A stretch of DNA of 32,878 nucleotides, from the NCBI GenBank assembly GCA_027064095.1, contig JAMOQI010000072.1, positions 1 through 32,878 of the forward strand. The letters run 5' to 3'. Of the stretch, positions 1 to 8,370 are shown piece by piece (the first letter of the stretch is position 1; every line of letters begins with the position of its first letter). The DNA is from Bacteroidales bacterium. Lineage in GTDB: Bacteria; Bacteroidota; Bacteroidia; Bacteroidales; UBA1556. The notes under the pieces are model-generated. The model was not told the DNA's origin and made no database searches. It saw only the letters and a list, made by a program, of their open reading frames with translations. Made by a program: the position numbers and the translations under genes.

Positions 1-1
1 T

Positions 2-2365
2 TGGAGCCCCTCATGCTGGGTAACGGATCACAACTCAACAGGATCCACTAACGACTGGCAATCCTATAGCTCCGGCAGTGTAAAATGTGCTCGTGGAAAT
101 TGGGCTGCAACCATGGTATCACCAACGATAGATGTAACTTCTCTTTCTACTCCTTCTCTGGATTTCGACTGGTCGCATTTATATAATTCCAGTCTTGCGA
201 ATTTCTCTATGTCAGTTGAAATTTCTGATGATGCAGGTAGCAACTGGCATCAAATATGGTATAAAACAAGCACTGATTTCAATTCGAATGATGGTGCTTC
301 CAACACTGCTCCGGGTAGTTTTATCAATTCCGGAGATATTAACCTTTCATCCTATGGTAATAACATTTTAATTAGATTTAAAACAGGGAGCACCAGTGGT
401 AATGATGTTTTTGTTGATAATTTTCGTATCAGGGAAATGCCCGCTTGTCCGGCACCGGCAAATCTATCTTCATCAAATATTGCTCAAACAACAGCAGAAT
501 TAGACTGGACGGAAATGGGCTCTGCAACAACATGGAAGATTGAATATGGTCAGGCAGGATTCACACCGGGTTCAGGCACTGTTATTTCTAATATCACTTC
601 CAAACCATATACCCTAACAGGATTATCGGCAATGACTTGCTACGAATGGTATGTTAGAGCCGATTGCGGAAGTGGTTCCACAAGTGCATTAAGCAGCAAG
701 GCCGGCTTCGATACAGAGCATTACACCGTAACCACCAACGGGCAAACCTGTCGCTGTTCTCCTAATTTTAAGCGCGATGGTGGTTCAGGGAGTTGTTATT
801 TTTATGATAAATACAGTTTTACTGTACCGTCCTCCACAGTTTATAATATTAAAGCTTCATTCTATCTGACATCACATGGCGGTTTCCCGGGCTACTTATA
901 CTTATATCAAAATAGTTTTGATCCTGATAATCCAGCCACTAACCTATTGGCATCAAATGGTTCGGCCTATGGCAATACTGCTCAAATAAATCAATCATTA
1001 TCAGCATCAACAACCTATATAGTTGTAGGTACAACCTATAACAGTGACACTTGGGGAGGTATTATACATTTTTCAATTGAAGGTCCCTATCAGGCAACGG
1101 CAAATTCAACAGCCGATTATAATGGTGTCCCAACAGGGATCACTCACTTACCAAACATTACAGATGGGACTACTCGTGAAGCCACATATCAATGTCTAGA
1201 CCAATCGGGATGGACCCATTATTATTATGATGATGGCAGCACCTCTGATTTTTGGGATGATGAAGTATTATTATCAGTAAAAAAGAATACAAATAATATA
1301 GGAGATGTTGGAGACCAGGGCTTTAGTGTAAAAGTTGCAGGAGCTTCAGGAGTTACACACATTACCAATGAAACAGCCCCCTATGTTACAAGCTGGGGAG
1401 GATGGTGGGTTTTTAACCGATATTGGATTCTTACACCAACAGGGCAACCGACCTCCAATGTCAATGTAAAATTCTATTATAATGATGAAGATTACAATCG
1501 TCTTGTAACGGCTATCAACAATAGCGGAGGAACAGCCCCATCGGCTCAAACAAATATGTCATGTTTCAAAATCAATAATATAACAGGAAATTATGACCCA
1601 AATCCAACCAATGGACATAGCACTGTGCCTCTGGCACAAAGTTATGATGGCGATGGATGTTGGATTTATCTCAATGGAAGTACAGCCTCAATCTCCGAAT
1701 GGAAATATACAGATATGAAAAATGATTACAATTCGATGGAATACGTAATTAAACATTTTAGCGGTGGTGGTGGTGGTGCTGCTCAACATACAGGCAATGG
1801 CTCCGGTACTCCCACACCAATCGAATTACTTAGCTTTGATGCCAAAAGCCTTAGCGAGGGGAATCTTGTGTTCTGGAAAACAGCCACCGAAGAAAATACA
1901 AACTATTTTACGATTGAAAGAATGAATCCGGCCAATAACAGCATTGAAACAATGGATAAAATAAAAGCTGCCGGAAACAGCAATACCATAAAAAGCTACT
2001 CCATAATTGATCATAACCCTTTAGGGAAAGCCTATTACAGACTAACAGAAGTGGATTTTGACGGCAAAAGTGAAACCTTTGACTGGGTATATGTTGAGAG
2101 AAAAAATAAGACATTAACAATAGCGAGTCTCTATCCCAATCCTGCAAATAATAAAGTAATAGTAGATATTATAAACCCTGAAACCTCTGCGGGTAAGATT
2201 GAGATTTGTGACCTTACAGGGAAAATATTACTCAAAAAATCTTTCTCTCTTTCTCAAGGGTTACAAACCATAGAACTTAATATAAACAATTTTAAATCAG
2301 GAACTTATTATGTAAATTTAATAACCAACACCACAAATATTACCAAGATATTGGTTAAATATTAA
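2..2365 (+). CDS. T9SS-secreted multidomain surface protein, 5' partial
   Basis: The reading frame is open to the left edge of the window, so the first ATG (113) is internal and the true start lies outside. The visible part begins in a carbohydrate-binding-like beta-sandwich of the cleaved-adhesin/choice-of-anchor type (about 20-440, ending in DVFVDNFRI). A fibronectin type III domain follows (about 445-700, CPAPANLSSS to YEWYVRADCGSGS), then a Cys-containing sandwich region (720-1100) and a Trp/Tyr-rich region of no recognised family (1140-1540). A Gly-rich linker encoded by five GGT codons (about 1763-1777) leads to a type A T9SS sorting domain with the usual pre-domain (IELLSFDAKS, FTIERM) and the YPNPANNK motif near 2135. 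The protein should pass the outer membrane by T9SS and be attached or released at the surface. No catalytic motif is visible; adhesion or glycan binding is an inference. GC is higher than in the genes after 4.3 kb. Confidence 0.85.
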   Translation, partial: WSPSCWVTDHNSTGSTNDWQSYSSGSVKCARGNWAATMVSPTIDVTSLSTPSLDFDWSHLYNSSLANFSMSVEISDDAGSNWHQIWYKTSTDFNSNDGASNTAPGSFINSGDINLSSYGNNILIRFKTGSTSGNDVFVDNFRIREMPACPAPANLSSSNIAQTTAELDWTEMGSATTWKIEYGQAGFTPGSGTVISNITSKPYTLTGLSAMTCYEWYVRADCGSGSTSALSSKAGFDTEHYTVTTNGQTCRCSPNFKRDGGSGSCYFYDKYSFTVPSSTVYNIKASFYLTSHGGFPGYLYLYQNSFDPDNPATNLLASNGSAYGNTAQINQSLSASTTYIVVGTTYNSDTWGGIIHFSIEGPYQATANSTADYNGVPTGITHLPNITDGTTREATYQCLDQSGWTHYYYDDGSTSDFWDDEVLLSVKKNTNNIGDVGDQGFSVKVAGASGVTHITNETAPYVTSWGGWWVFNRYWILTPTGQPTSNVNVKFYYNDEDYNRLVTAINNSGGTAPSAQTNMSCFKINNITGNYDPNPTNGHSTVPLAQSYDGDGCWIYLNGSTASISEWKYTDMKNDYNSMEYVIKHFSGGGGGAAQHTGNGSGTPTPIELLSFDAKSLSEGNLVFWKTATEENTNYFTIERMNPANNSIETMDKIKAAGNSNTIKSYSIIDHNPLGKAYYRLTEVDFDGKSETFDWVYVERKNKTLTIASLYPNPANNKVIVDIINPETSAGKIEICDLTGKILLKKSFSLSQGLQTIELNINNFKSGTYYVNLITNTTNITKILVKY

Positions 2366-2687
2366 TCCAAATATGACACAAGCTATTAAATATAATTCAC
2401 AAATTAATTATAACATTAAAGAGTTGAACTCTCTTTCCACCTCAATTTCTGCAGCAACCCAAAGCGAATACAATAATATTAGCTATAGTTACACCGCATT
2501 GAGTCGATCATATGCATCTCATATCCTTCCTATTATCATTAAACAAAGGTCGAAACTCTTTGCGGCTTGCTGTGGATTCTCTAAGTCATTTAATAACAAA
2601 AACACAACAACTTATAACAAAAGGTTGGAATATCATCCTCGCAATACTACTTTTACTCAATTATTAAATACAATCAATTACACTATC
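2366..2687. other. Intergenic stretch between two T9SS cargo genes
   Basis: This 322-base stretch is open in the frame of the downstream gene from 2373, which would give that protein about 105 extra N-terminal residues. The translation is Ser/Asn/Thr/Tyr-rich, has no signal peptide and resembles no domain I know, while a textbook signal peptide starts at 2688. I therefore read the stretch as noncoding leader. No TAnnTTTG promoter or clear hairpin was found in it. Confidence 0.55.
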
Positions 2688-4094
2688 ATGAAAACAATTA
2701 CAATTATTATATTAGCTCTCGTTAGTCTGAATGCTTTTTCAACTACTTTTCAGGTAGGTCCTACCAAAACCTATACTTCACCCCATGCGCTTTATCAGGC
2801 CAATGTGGTTCAAAACGGCGATATTATTGAAATTGATTCGGCAACCTATACAGGACAAGCCTGCACCGCGGTGTGGCAAAAGGACAACCTCATCATCAGA
2901 GGTGTTGGCGGAAGGCCTTCGCTGGTAGCTAGCGGCAACTACATTTGGGGTAAAGGCATTTGGGTTTTGGCAGGTGATAATATTACTGTGGACAATATTT
3001 CATTCTCCGGAGCCGCGGTTCCCGATCACAATGGGGCAGGTATCCGCCTCGACGGAAGCGGAATGACCGTAAGGCATTGCTATTTCTTTGATAATGAGAA
3101 TGGCATTCTTACTAACAATATAAATTCCGGGGATGTGGTTATTGAATATTCTGAATTTAATCAGTCCGGCTACGGTGATGGTTATTCTCACAATATTTAT
3201 ATTGGTCATATAAACAGGCTTGTGTTCCGGTTCAACTATACACATCATGCCAAAGTAGGACACTGCTTAAAATCGAGAGCCAAAGAAAACTTTATCTTAT
3301 ATAATCGGATTATGGATGAACAAACAGGTAATTCGAGCCGGCTGATTGATATCCCCAACGGAGGTCTAAGTGTAATTATGGGTAATATTCTTATGCAAGG
3401 ACCAAATGCGTTGAATAACAATATGATAGGCTATGGCAAAGAAGGACTGTCGAACGCAGGACCTCAGCAACTTTTTATTATAAATAATACTTTGGTCAAC
3501 AAACGCACCGGTTCATGTCTTTTTCTTGACATCCAAAGTGGTGCTTCAACAGTTGTGGTGAGCAATAATATTTTTGCAGGCACAGGCACATTGCTCAACG
3601 GCACCACCACCTCATCTTCAAATAATGTGGTGGAAACCAATATCGCCGGTTTAGAATTTGTAAACGAATCCAATTATGACTATCATCTCAATTCCAACTC
3701 ACCGGCAGTGAATGCAGGTATAGCCATTCCTTCCCAAAACAATATCAACCTCACTCCCGATTCTGCCTACAAACATCCTGTGGATTTTGAACTTCGTCAG
3801 GTCTCAGGAACCATTGATGCAGGAGCTTACGAATACAAATCGTCTGTAGGCATGAGCAAAGTACCCCAAACCCAAATCAGCATATATCCCAATCCAACTC
3901 AGGATATCATCCATATCGGCACTTCTGCCAACAACGTCAAAAGCATTGCTATTTATGATTGTTCCGGAGCCCTGATAAAACAACTATCTAATTCTTATTC
4001 TATTGATTTGCAAGGATTTCCCAAAGGAATATACTTTCTAAGAATAGAAACCCAAAACGGAGGGAATATAATGAAGAAGGTTGTTAGGGAGTAA
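2688..4094 (+). CDS. T9SS-secreted right-handed beta-helix protein
   Basis: A secreted protein of 468 residues if it starts at the ATG at 2688. That start is chosen because it opens directly into a signal peptide (MKTITIIILALVSLNAFS), whereas the longer frame from 2373 adds about 105 residues without export features. The middle holds repeated beta-strand turns with Asn/Asp/Gly ladders (ITVDNISFSG, MTVRHCYFFDN, VVIEYSEFNQ, LVFRFNYTHH, FILYNRIMDE, LFIINNTLVN, TVVVSNNIFAG), typical of the parallel beta-helix fold of pectate lyases and related polysaccharide-active proteins. The C-terminus is a type A T9SS sorting domain (SIYPNPTQDIIHIG near 3880, ending KKVVRE). It should be exported by Sec and then T9SS to the surface. 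Fold and export are well supported. The substrate is unknown and I see no assignable catalytic residues, so lyase activity is only a possibility. Confidence 0.82.
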   Translation: MKTITIIILALVSLNAFSTTFQVGPTKTYTSPHALYQANVVQNGDIIEIDSATYTGQACTAVWQKDNLIIRGVGGRPSLVASGNYIWGKGIWVLAGDNITVDNISFSGAAVPDHNGAGIRLDGSGMTVRHCYFFDNENGILTNNINSGDVVIEYSEFNQSGYGDGYSHNIYIGHINRLVFRFNYTHHAKVGHCLKSRAKENFILYNRIMDEQTGNSSRLIDIPNGGLSVIMGNILMQGPNALNNNMIGYGKEGLSNAGPQQLFIINNTLVNKRTGSCLFLDIQSGASTVVVSNNIFAGTGTLLNGTTTSSSNNVVETNIAGLEFVNESNYDYHLNSNSPAVNAGIAIPSQNNINLTPDSAYKHPVDFELRQVSGTIDAGAYEYKSSVGMSKVPQTQISIYPNPTQDIIHIGTSANNVKSIAIYDCSGALIKQLSNSYSIDLQGFPKGIYFLRIETQNGGNIMKKVVRE

Positions 4095-4097
4095 TTA

Positions 4098-4202
4098 TCA
4101 GCTCCTAAGAAACTCAGCAGTAAAGCCTTTGCCGGATGCGGCTACTCTTCCCGGGGAGTCTGTGGCCACAATCATTCCTCCTCCGCTGCCGCCTTCGGGA
4201 CC
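4098..4202 (-). pseudogene. C-terminal remnant of a UvrA-type excinuclease ATPase
   Basis: The minus strand reads GPEGGSGGGMIVATDSPGR, then VAASGKGFTAEFLRS and a stop codon (4098-4100). This matches the end of UvrA-family ABC ATPases, where an (I)DLGPEGG motif is followed by a Gly-rich turn, I-V-A-x-x-x-P-x-x-V-A and a final YTxxFL-like tail. Recognisable homology stops at 4202. The frame meets a stop (TAA, 4221-4223) six codons further upstream, so there is no room for the rest of a protein of more than 900 residues. GC is high here (line 4141-4200 has 38 of 60 G/C) and falls to 16 of 60 in the next line. Its stop lies 3 bases beyond the stop of the convergent beta-helix gene. It is most simply a gene tail cut off by a rearrangement or a contig misjoin. 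The UvrA match is from memory of the family. Confidence 0.6.
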
Positions 4203-4276
4203 ATGGTTTGCAAAAAGCAATTAAACATAAGCCATTACTAACAAAAGACAATAATTAAAATTAACATAAAAATTAT

Positions 4277-4284
4277 TATTTTTG
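4277..4284 (+). promoter_or_regulatory. Putative -7 promoter element
   Basis: TATTTTTG fits the Bacteroidota -7 consensus TAnnTTTG. It lies 33 bases before the TTG start of the next gene. No clear -33 TTG is seen at the usual spacing, so support is moderate. Confidence 0.4.
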
Positions 4285-4317
4285 TAATTAATTTTCAGAT
4301 AAATAAAAAACAAATCG

Positions 4318-4938
4318 TTGAAAAAAATATTATTTACAACTGTAGTTATATTATTTTTTGTCAAATTGGTGTATTCTCAACAAACAGATACACTTAGTTT
4401 TCTTCAGACCAGAACATTTACATTTTCATATTTTGGGAATAATTTATTAAACCCCGGTTTAAAGTCAAGTATTAATTTTACTCTATCAGAAGAGACAATA
4501 AAAAAAACTAAAACACGAAAAAACAATAAAATCATAGATAAAAGCTACAATAATAAATGGATACTAAGTGGAAATATTGGTTTTTTCTGGCATCCGCAAA
4601 GCCATGTTGCCGTTTTTAATTATTATCTTATTTCCATGCAAAAATTAAAACTGAAATCAAATAGAATTACTTTATTTGGTATTGGTCCCGGAATATATCG
4701 CTCCTTTTATCCTGAAACATATACTGTAAATAAAGCAGGCACGGTAGATAAAATAATTCTTGGCGGCAGAATGTATTTTGCTCCTGTTTTTTCCTTTGGT
4801 TCCGGTAAGGAAATTAATAATTATTTTTTTACAGAACGAATTTTTACTACAAATTTAATGTTTCTGTTTGATTATAATACAGGAATAGTCCCCTTACTTA
4901 ATTTAGAATTGGCATTTACATTTGATTTTAAAAGGTAA
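4318..4938 (+). CDS. Small secreted, probably outer-membrane protein
   Basis: A protein of 206 residues with a signal peptide (MKKILFTTVVILFFVKLVYSQ). The start is TTG at 4318; it is preferred because the signal peptide begins exactly there and no ATG occurs before the middle of the gene. The mature part has alternating hydrophobic/polar strands rich in Phe, Tyr and Asn (for example IGFFWHPQSHVAVFNYYLI) and ends in LELAFTFDFKR, with aromatic residues near the C-terminus as in outer-membrane beta-barrels. I do not recognise a family. It is followed after 12 bases by a lipoprotein hydrolase, so the two are probably co-transcribed. Base composition is extremely AT-rich (the line at 4501 has 12 of 60 G/C), in sharp contrast with the DNA before 4.2 kb. 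Confidence 0.7.
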   Translation: MKKILFTTVVILFFVKLVYSQQTDTLSFLQTRTFTFSYFGNNLLNPGLKSSINFTLSEETIKKTKTRKNNKIIDKSYNNKWILSGNIGFFWHPQSHVAVFNYYLISMQKLKLKSNRITLFGIGPGIYRSFYPETYTVNKAGTVDKIILGGRMYFAPVFSFGSGKEINNYFFTERIFTTNLMFLFDYNTGIVPLLNLELAFTFDFKR

Positions 4939-4950
4939 AAATAATTTGAT

Positions 4951-6009
4951 ATGAAAATTAATAAAATAGTTATATTTTTTTCGGTTATAACTTTAAACCT
5001 TTTTATAGGTTGTAATAAAAATGGTTTAAATTCATTAAATGATCATTTTTATGTACGACATGCCGGAGCAGATATGCCGGTATATATACACGGAAACGCA
5101 TCAGAGAAAGTATTTTTATTATTTATTCACGGTGGTCCCGGCGATAATGGTTTACAATACAGAGAAGGTATAGCTTCCAAAAATTTGGAAAAAGATTATG
5201 CCGTAGTATACTACGACCAACGTGGGCAAGGATTATCCGAAGGAAAATTTGAACAACAAGACGTAACTATATCACTTATGGCAGATGATTTACATGCCGT
5301 AATACTTACAATAATAAAAAAATATGGAAACGATATATCTATATTTCTGTTAGGACACAGTTGGGGAGGGGAATTAGGAACAGCCTATTTACTTAAAAAT
5401 AATTATCCGCCTAATGTTAAAGGCTGGATAGAAATTGATGGAGCTCACGACGTACCAAAAATAAATGTAGAACTTACAAAAATGATTATTAAAGTCGGTA
5501 ACCAGCAAATAAATAGTGGTAACAGTAAGGATAAGTGGCAAGAACTTATATCGTGGGTAAACAAACTTGATACTGCAAACATAAATTTTGAGCAAGGCAG
5601 AGACCTGAACAGGAAAGCTCGTATTGCGGAACAAATTTTAATTAACGATGGTTTTGTTACAGCACCTGATAAAAAAACATTTCGAGACTTAACCATTTTA
5701 TATAATCAAAACATAATAACCGGTATTTTTTCAGGATATTACACCTATGTAAACAATGAAGGTTTTTATGCTGAAATTGAGACAACTTCATATACTAATC
5801 AATTACATAATATAAGTTTACCATCTTTGTTTTTGTGGGGAAAATATGATTTTATAGTTCCTGCAACATTAGGTTACGATGCATATTATTTGGTAAATAC
5901 ACAACAAAAAGATATTATTATTTTTGAGCAAAGTGGACATATGCCAATGAAAAATCAGCCTTATAAATTTGTTAAGACTATTAGTAATTTTGTTGAAATT
6001 CATAAATAA
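4951..6009 (+). CDS. Lipoprotein alpha/beta hydrolase
   Basis: A 352-residue alpha/beta-hydrolase-fold protein carrying a lipoprotein signal peptide with lipobox FIGC (Cys21), so it is expected to be membrane-anchored in the envelope. The fold markers are HGGPG (60-64, oxyanion-hole region as in proline iminopeptidase-like enzymes), YYDQRGQGLS (88-96), the nucleophile elbow GHSWGG (Ser137), the acid in LWGKYDF (Asp300) and the final QSGHMP (His330). The triad is therefore complete. The HGGPG plus DQRGQG combination recalls the proline iminopeptidase (S33) group, but substrate choice cannot be read from the sequence; esterase or peptidase are both possible. It lies 12 bases after the small secreted protein and is followed by a 190-base gap with a new promoter. 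Confidence 0.82.
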   Translation: MKINKIVIFFSVITLNLFIGCNKNGLNSLNDHFYVRHAGADMPVYIHGNASEKVFLLFIHGGPGDNGLQYREGIASKNLEKDYAVVYYDQRGQGLSEGKFEQQDVTISLMADDLHAVILTIIKKYGNDISIFLLGHSWGGELGTAYLLKNNYPPNVKGWIEIDGAHDVPKINVELTKMIIKVGNQQINSGNSKDKWQELISWVNKLDTANINFEQGRDLNRKARIAEQILINDGFVTAPDKKTFRDLTILYNQNIITGIFSGYYTYVNNEGFYAEIETTSYTNQLHNISLPSLFLWGKYDFIVPATLGYDAYYLVNTQQKDIIIFEQSGHMPMKNQPYKFVKTISNFVEIHK

Positions 6010-6167
6010 ATAACATCACTAATATTCAAGTAATTAGCTAAGCAATTTCTAAATATTGGCGATATAATCATATTTATTACACATTTGTTAAAAAACCAAA
6101 TTCAACATAATTTAGCTTTCTGTAAGATAAATCTTGGGTCAAACTATGGTTAAAAGATAAGAAGTTG

Positions 6168-6175
6168 TATATTTG
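6168..6175 (+). promoter_or_regulatory. Putative -7 promoter element for the PerM/radical SAM pair
   Basis: TATATTTG is a perfect TAnnTTTG match, 24 bases before the ATG at 6200. Its last three bases form the TTG that could otherwise be read as an upstream start (6173), which argues that this TTG lies in the promoter and is not a start codon. Confidence 0.5.
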
Positions 6176-6199
6176 CATAATATTGTAATAAATTTAATA

Positions 6200-7291
6200 A
6201 TGGCCTGGGATTCTGATAAAACGTATAAAGTCATTGGTGGATTGTTGTTTATAACTACGGCATGGTTTTTTACCGATATTTTCATTTACTTAATAATAGC
6301 ATCAATTATAGGTGTTACTTTACAACCTTTAATGAAGTTACTTTCAAAAATAAAAATCAGAAAGAAACCGTTGTCGAGAACTATATCAGCAGCAATAAGC
6401 CTAATTATTTTTCTAATATTAATAAATGGTATATTAGTATCACTAATTCCTGCTATAAACTCTCAAGCTTCTGATATTGCTAAAGTTGATTTTACTTCAA
6501 TTTCTCATCAGCTGGACATTGCCTCAACAGATTTCGAATCTGGACTAAGGAAAGTTGGATTCCTGAAGAAAAATGAGCAAATTGAACAATATATAATAAA
6601 AAGTCTAAATGATTTAATTAAAGAAATTCAATTTAGTAATATCTTTAGTAATTTACTTTCGATGACAGGAAACGTTTTAATGGCAATATTTTCCATATTA
6701 TTTATGAGTTTTTTCTTTGTAAAAGATGAAGATTTATTTAGAAGAATAGTCCTGCTTTTTGTTCCAGAGAAAAACATTCAAAACGTGAATGATATACTTA
6801 TTAAAATAAACAAAATGCTTAGTCGCTATATTATAGGAATTGTAATTGAAATTGGTTCAATGATGCTTTTAATAACAATTGGAGGGCTAATACTAGGCCT
6901 TAAGAATGCACTTTTAATTGGATTTATCGGAGGCTTAATGAATTTAATTCCGTATATAGGGCCATTAATTGGAGCAAGTATTGGAAGCATATTAGTTGCT
7001 ATGACTAACCTTTACTTGGGATTTGAATACACTTTAGCACTTATAGGTGGAACTCTATTGATATTTGCCGTTGCAAATATGATAGATAATTTTATACTTC
7101 AACCAATTATCTATTCTAACAGTGTTAATGCTCATCCCATAGAGATCTTTATAGTAATTATTATGGCAGGGAAAATGGGAGGCCCAATTGCCATGATTGC
7201 AGCAATACCAATTTATACAGTATTAAGAATTACAGCGAAAGAATTTCTTGGCGACAAAATTTTTGTTAAGAGATTAATGAAAGACCTTTAA
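6200..7291 (+). CDS. AI-2E family (PerM/YdiK-type) membrane protein
   Basis: An integral membrane protein of 363 residues if it starts at ATG 6200. A TTG nine codons upstream overlaps the promoter and is rejected. The layout is that of the AI-2E transporter/PerM family: a pair of N-terminal helices (GGLLFITTAWFFTDIFIYLIIAS), a third helix (ISLIIFLILINGILVSLIP), a soluble segment around 90-155, then helices including MAIFSILFMSFFFVKDED and a long hydrophobic C-terminal block with the conserved LIGFIGGLMNLIPYIGPLIG and a final region DNFILQPIIYSN. Family length (about 350) agrees. Members have been linked to autoinducer-2 export or ion/proton antiport, and the substrate here is unknown. Its stop codon shares a base with the ATG of the radical SAM gene, so the two are translationally coupled. 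Confidence 0.88.
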   Translation: MAWDSDKTYKVIGGLLFITTAWFFTDIFIYLIIASIIGVTLQPLMKLLSKIKIRKKPLSRTISAAISLIIFLILINGILVSLIPAINSQASDIAKVDFTSISHQLDIASTDFESGLRKVGFLKKNEQIEQYIIKSLNDLIKEIQFSNIFSNLLSMTGNVLMAIFSILFMSFFFVKDEDLFRRIVLLFVPEKNIQNVNDILIKINKMLSRYIIGIVIEIGSMMLLITIGGLILGLKNALLIGFIGGLMNLIPYIGPLIGASIGSILVAMTNLYLGFEYTLALIGGTLLIFAVANMIDNFILQPIIYSNSVNAHPIEIFIVIIMAGKMGGPIAMIAAIPIYTVLRITAKEFLGDKIFVKRLMKDL

Positions 7292-8304
7292 TGTTGAAAA
7301 TATATTTATTTTGGGCAATAAGATATGCAAGCTCATTTACCCTTATAAGACTATATAACTTCATAAAGATTAAAACATCCTATTATTTAAGCAGATTAAC
7401 AAGGCAAAATCTGCATTGGGGGATGCCATATACAATTTCTATTGAGCCAACAACTTCTTGCAATTTAAAATGTCCGGAATGCCCATCAGGATTAAAAAAA
7501 TTTAATAGGCCAACAGGAATATTAACATTAAAAACACTTAATGAAATCATAAAACAATTAGGAAAGCATTTAACTTACGTAACCTTTTATTTTCAAGGAG
7601 AACCGCTACTACATCCTGATTTTACTAAGTATGTGTCTATACTAAAACAAAATAAAATAATGGTTGGCACCTCAACAAATGCTCATTTTCTCAATAAGGA
7701 AAAGGCTGAAGAAATAATAGAATCAGGATTGGATAGACTGATTATTTCTTTAGATGGTGTAGATGCTGAGACTTATAAGAAGTATAGGCGTGGTGGAGAC
7801 TTTAACAGAGTGATAGAAAACATTAAAATAATGGTAAAAACTAAAAAAGAATTTAAATCTAGTATACCATTTATTGAATTACAGTTTATTGTTTTCAAAC
7901 ATAACGAACATCAAATAAAAGATATAAAAAAACTAAGTAAGGAACTTGGGGTAGATAAGCTTAGTCTAAAAACAGCACAATTATATGAATTTGAAGAAGG
8001 AAATGAGCTTATGCCGGGGCTTGTTAAATACTCTCGTTATCAACAAAGTACTGATGGTAAATACAAAATAAAAGGTAAATTGCCAAATCATTGTTATCGG
8101 TCGTGGTCCGGGAGTGTTATTACATGGGATGGAGAAGTTGTTCCTTGCTGTTTTGACAAAGATGGCGACCATAGATTTGGAAACATTATGGAATCAGATT
8201 ACAAAGATATTCTACAAAATAAGGAATACAAAGGATTTCTACAACAAATACTTAAAGACCGAAAGCAAATTGAAATATGTAGAAATTGTACTGAAGGATT
8301 GTAA
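7291..8304 (+). CDS. Radical SAM/SPASM domain protein
   Basis: A 337-residue radical S-adenosylmethionine enzyme. The CxxxCxxC motif for the SAM-binding [4Fe-4S] cluster is in EPTTSCNLKCPECPSG (Cys57, Cys61, Cys64). The barrel continues with YFQGEPLLHPDF (100-111), STNAHFL and LIISLDGVDAETY (150-162). The C-terminal part is SPASM-like with Cys268, Cys286, Cys287, Cys330 and Cys333 (VVPCCFDKDGDHRFGN, then ICRNC), which would hold auxiliary Fe-S clusters. SPASM enzymes modify peptides or act as dehydrogenases on sugars and other small molecules. No short Cys- or Gly-rich precursor peptide is seen next to it, so RiPP maturation is not supported. It overlaps the PerM-type gene by one base (TAATG). 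A perfect 11-bp hairpin follows the gene. Confidence 0.9.
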   Translation: MLKIYLFWAIRYASSFTLIRLYNFIKIKTSYYLSRLTRQNLHWGMPYTISIEPTTSCNLKCPECPSGLKKFNRPTGILTLKTLNEIIKQLGKHLTYVTFYFQGEPLLHPDFTKYVSILKQNKIMVGTSTNAHFLNKEKAEEIIESGLDRLIISLDGVDAETYKKYRRGGDFNRVIENIKIMVKTKKEFKSSIPFIELQFIVFKHNEHQIKDIKKLSKELGVDKLSLKTAQLYEFEEGNELMPGLVKYSRYQQSTDGKYKIKGKLPNHCYRSWSGSVITWDGEVVPCCFDKDGDHRFGNIMESDYKDILQNKEYKGFLQQILKDRKQIEICRNCTEGL

Positions 8305-8339
8305 AAAAGTCGATTATAACAGCTAACTACTAATCTTGG

Positions 8340-8365
8340 CCCGAATTATTTACAAATAATTCGGG
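8340..8365. terminator. Hairpin between convergent genes
   Basis: A perfect 11-bp stem (CCCGAATTATT with AATAATTCGGG) and a 4-base loop (TACA) lie between the radical SAM gene (ends 8304) and the minus-strand omega-amidase (ends 8371). No long T tract follows on either strand, so it is a good hairpin but an imperfect intrinsic terminator. The symmetrical position suggests bidirectional use. Confidence 0.6.
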
Positions 8366-8370
8366 TTAAT

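Noticed and set aside
1763-1777. GGT repeat as a phase-variable tract
   Set aside because: Five trinucleotide units in a Gly linker change length without shifting the frame.
2373-2687. N-terminal extension of the beta-helix protein from the first in-frame ATG
   Set aside because: No export signal or domain in the extra 105 residues, whereas a clear signal peptide starts at 2688.
6173-6199. TTG start for the PerM-type protein
   Set aside because: The TTG is the end of the TATATTTG promoter element; ATG 6200 is the better start.
7291-8304. RiPP biosynthesis cluster around the radical SAM gene
   Set aside because: No precursor peptide, RRE domain protein or peptidase-transporter is found in the neighbourhood.
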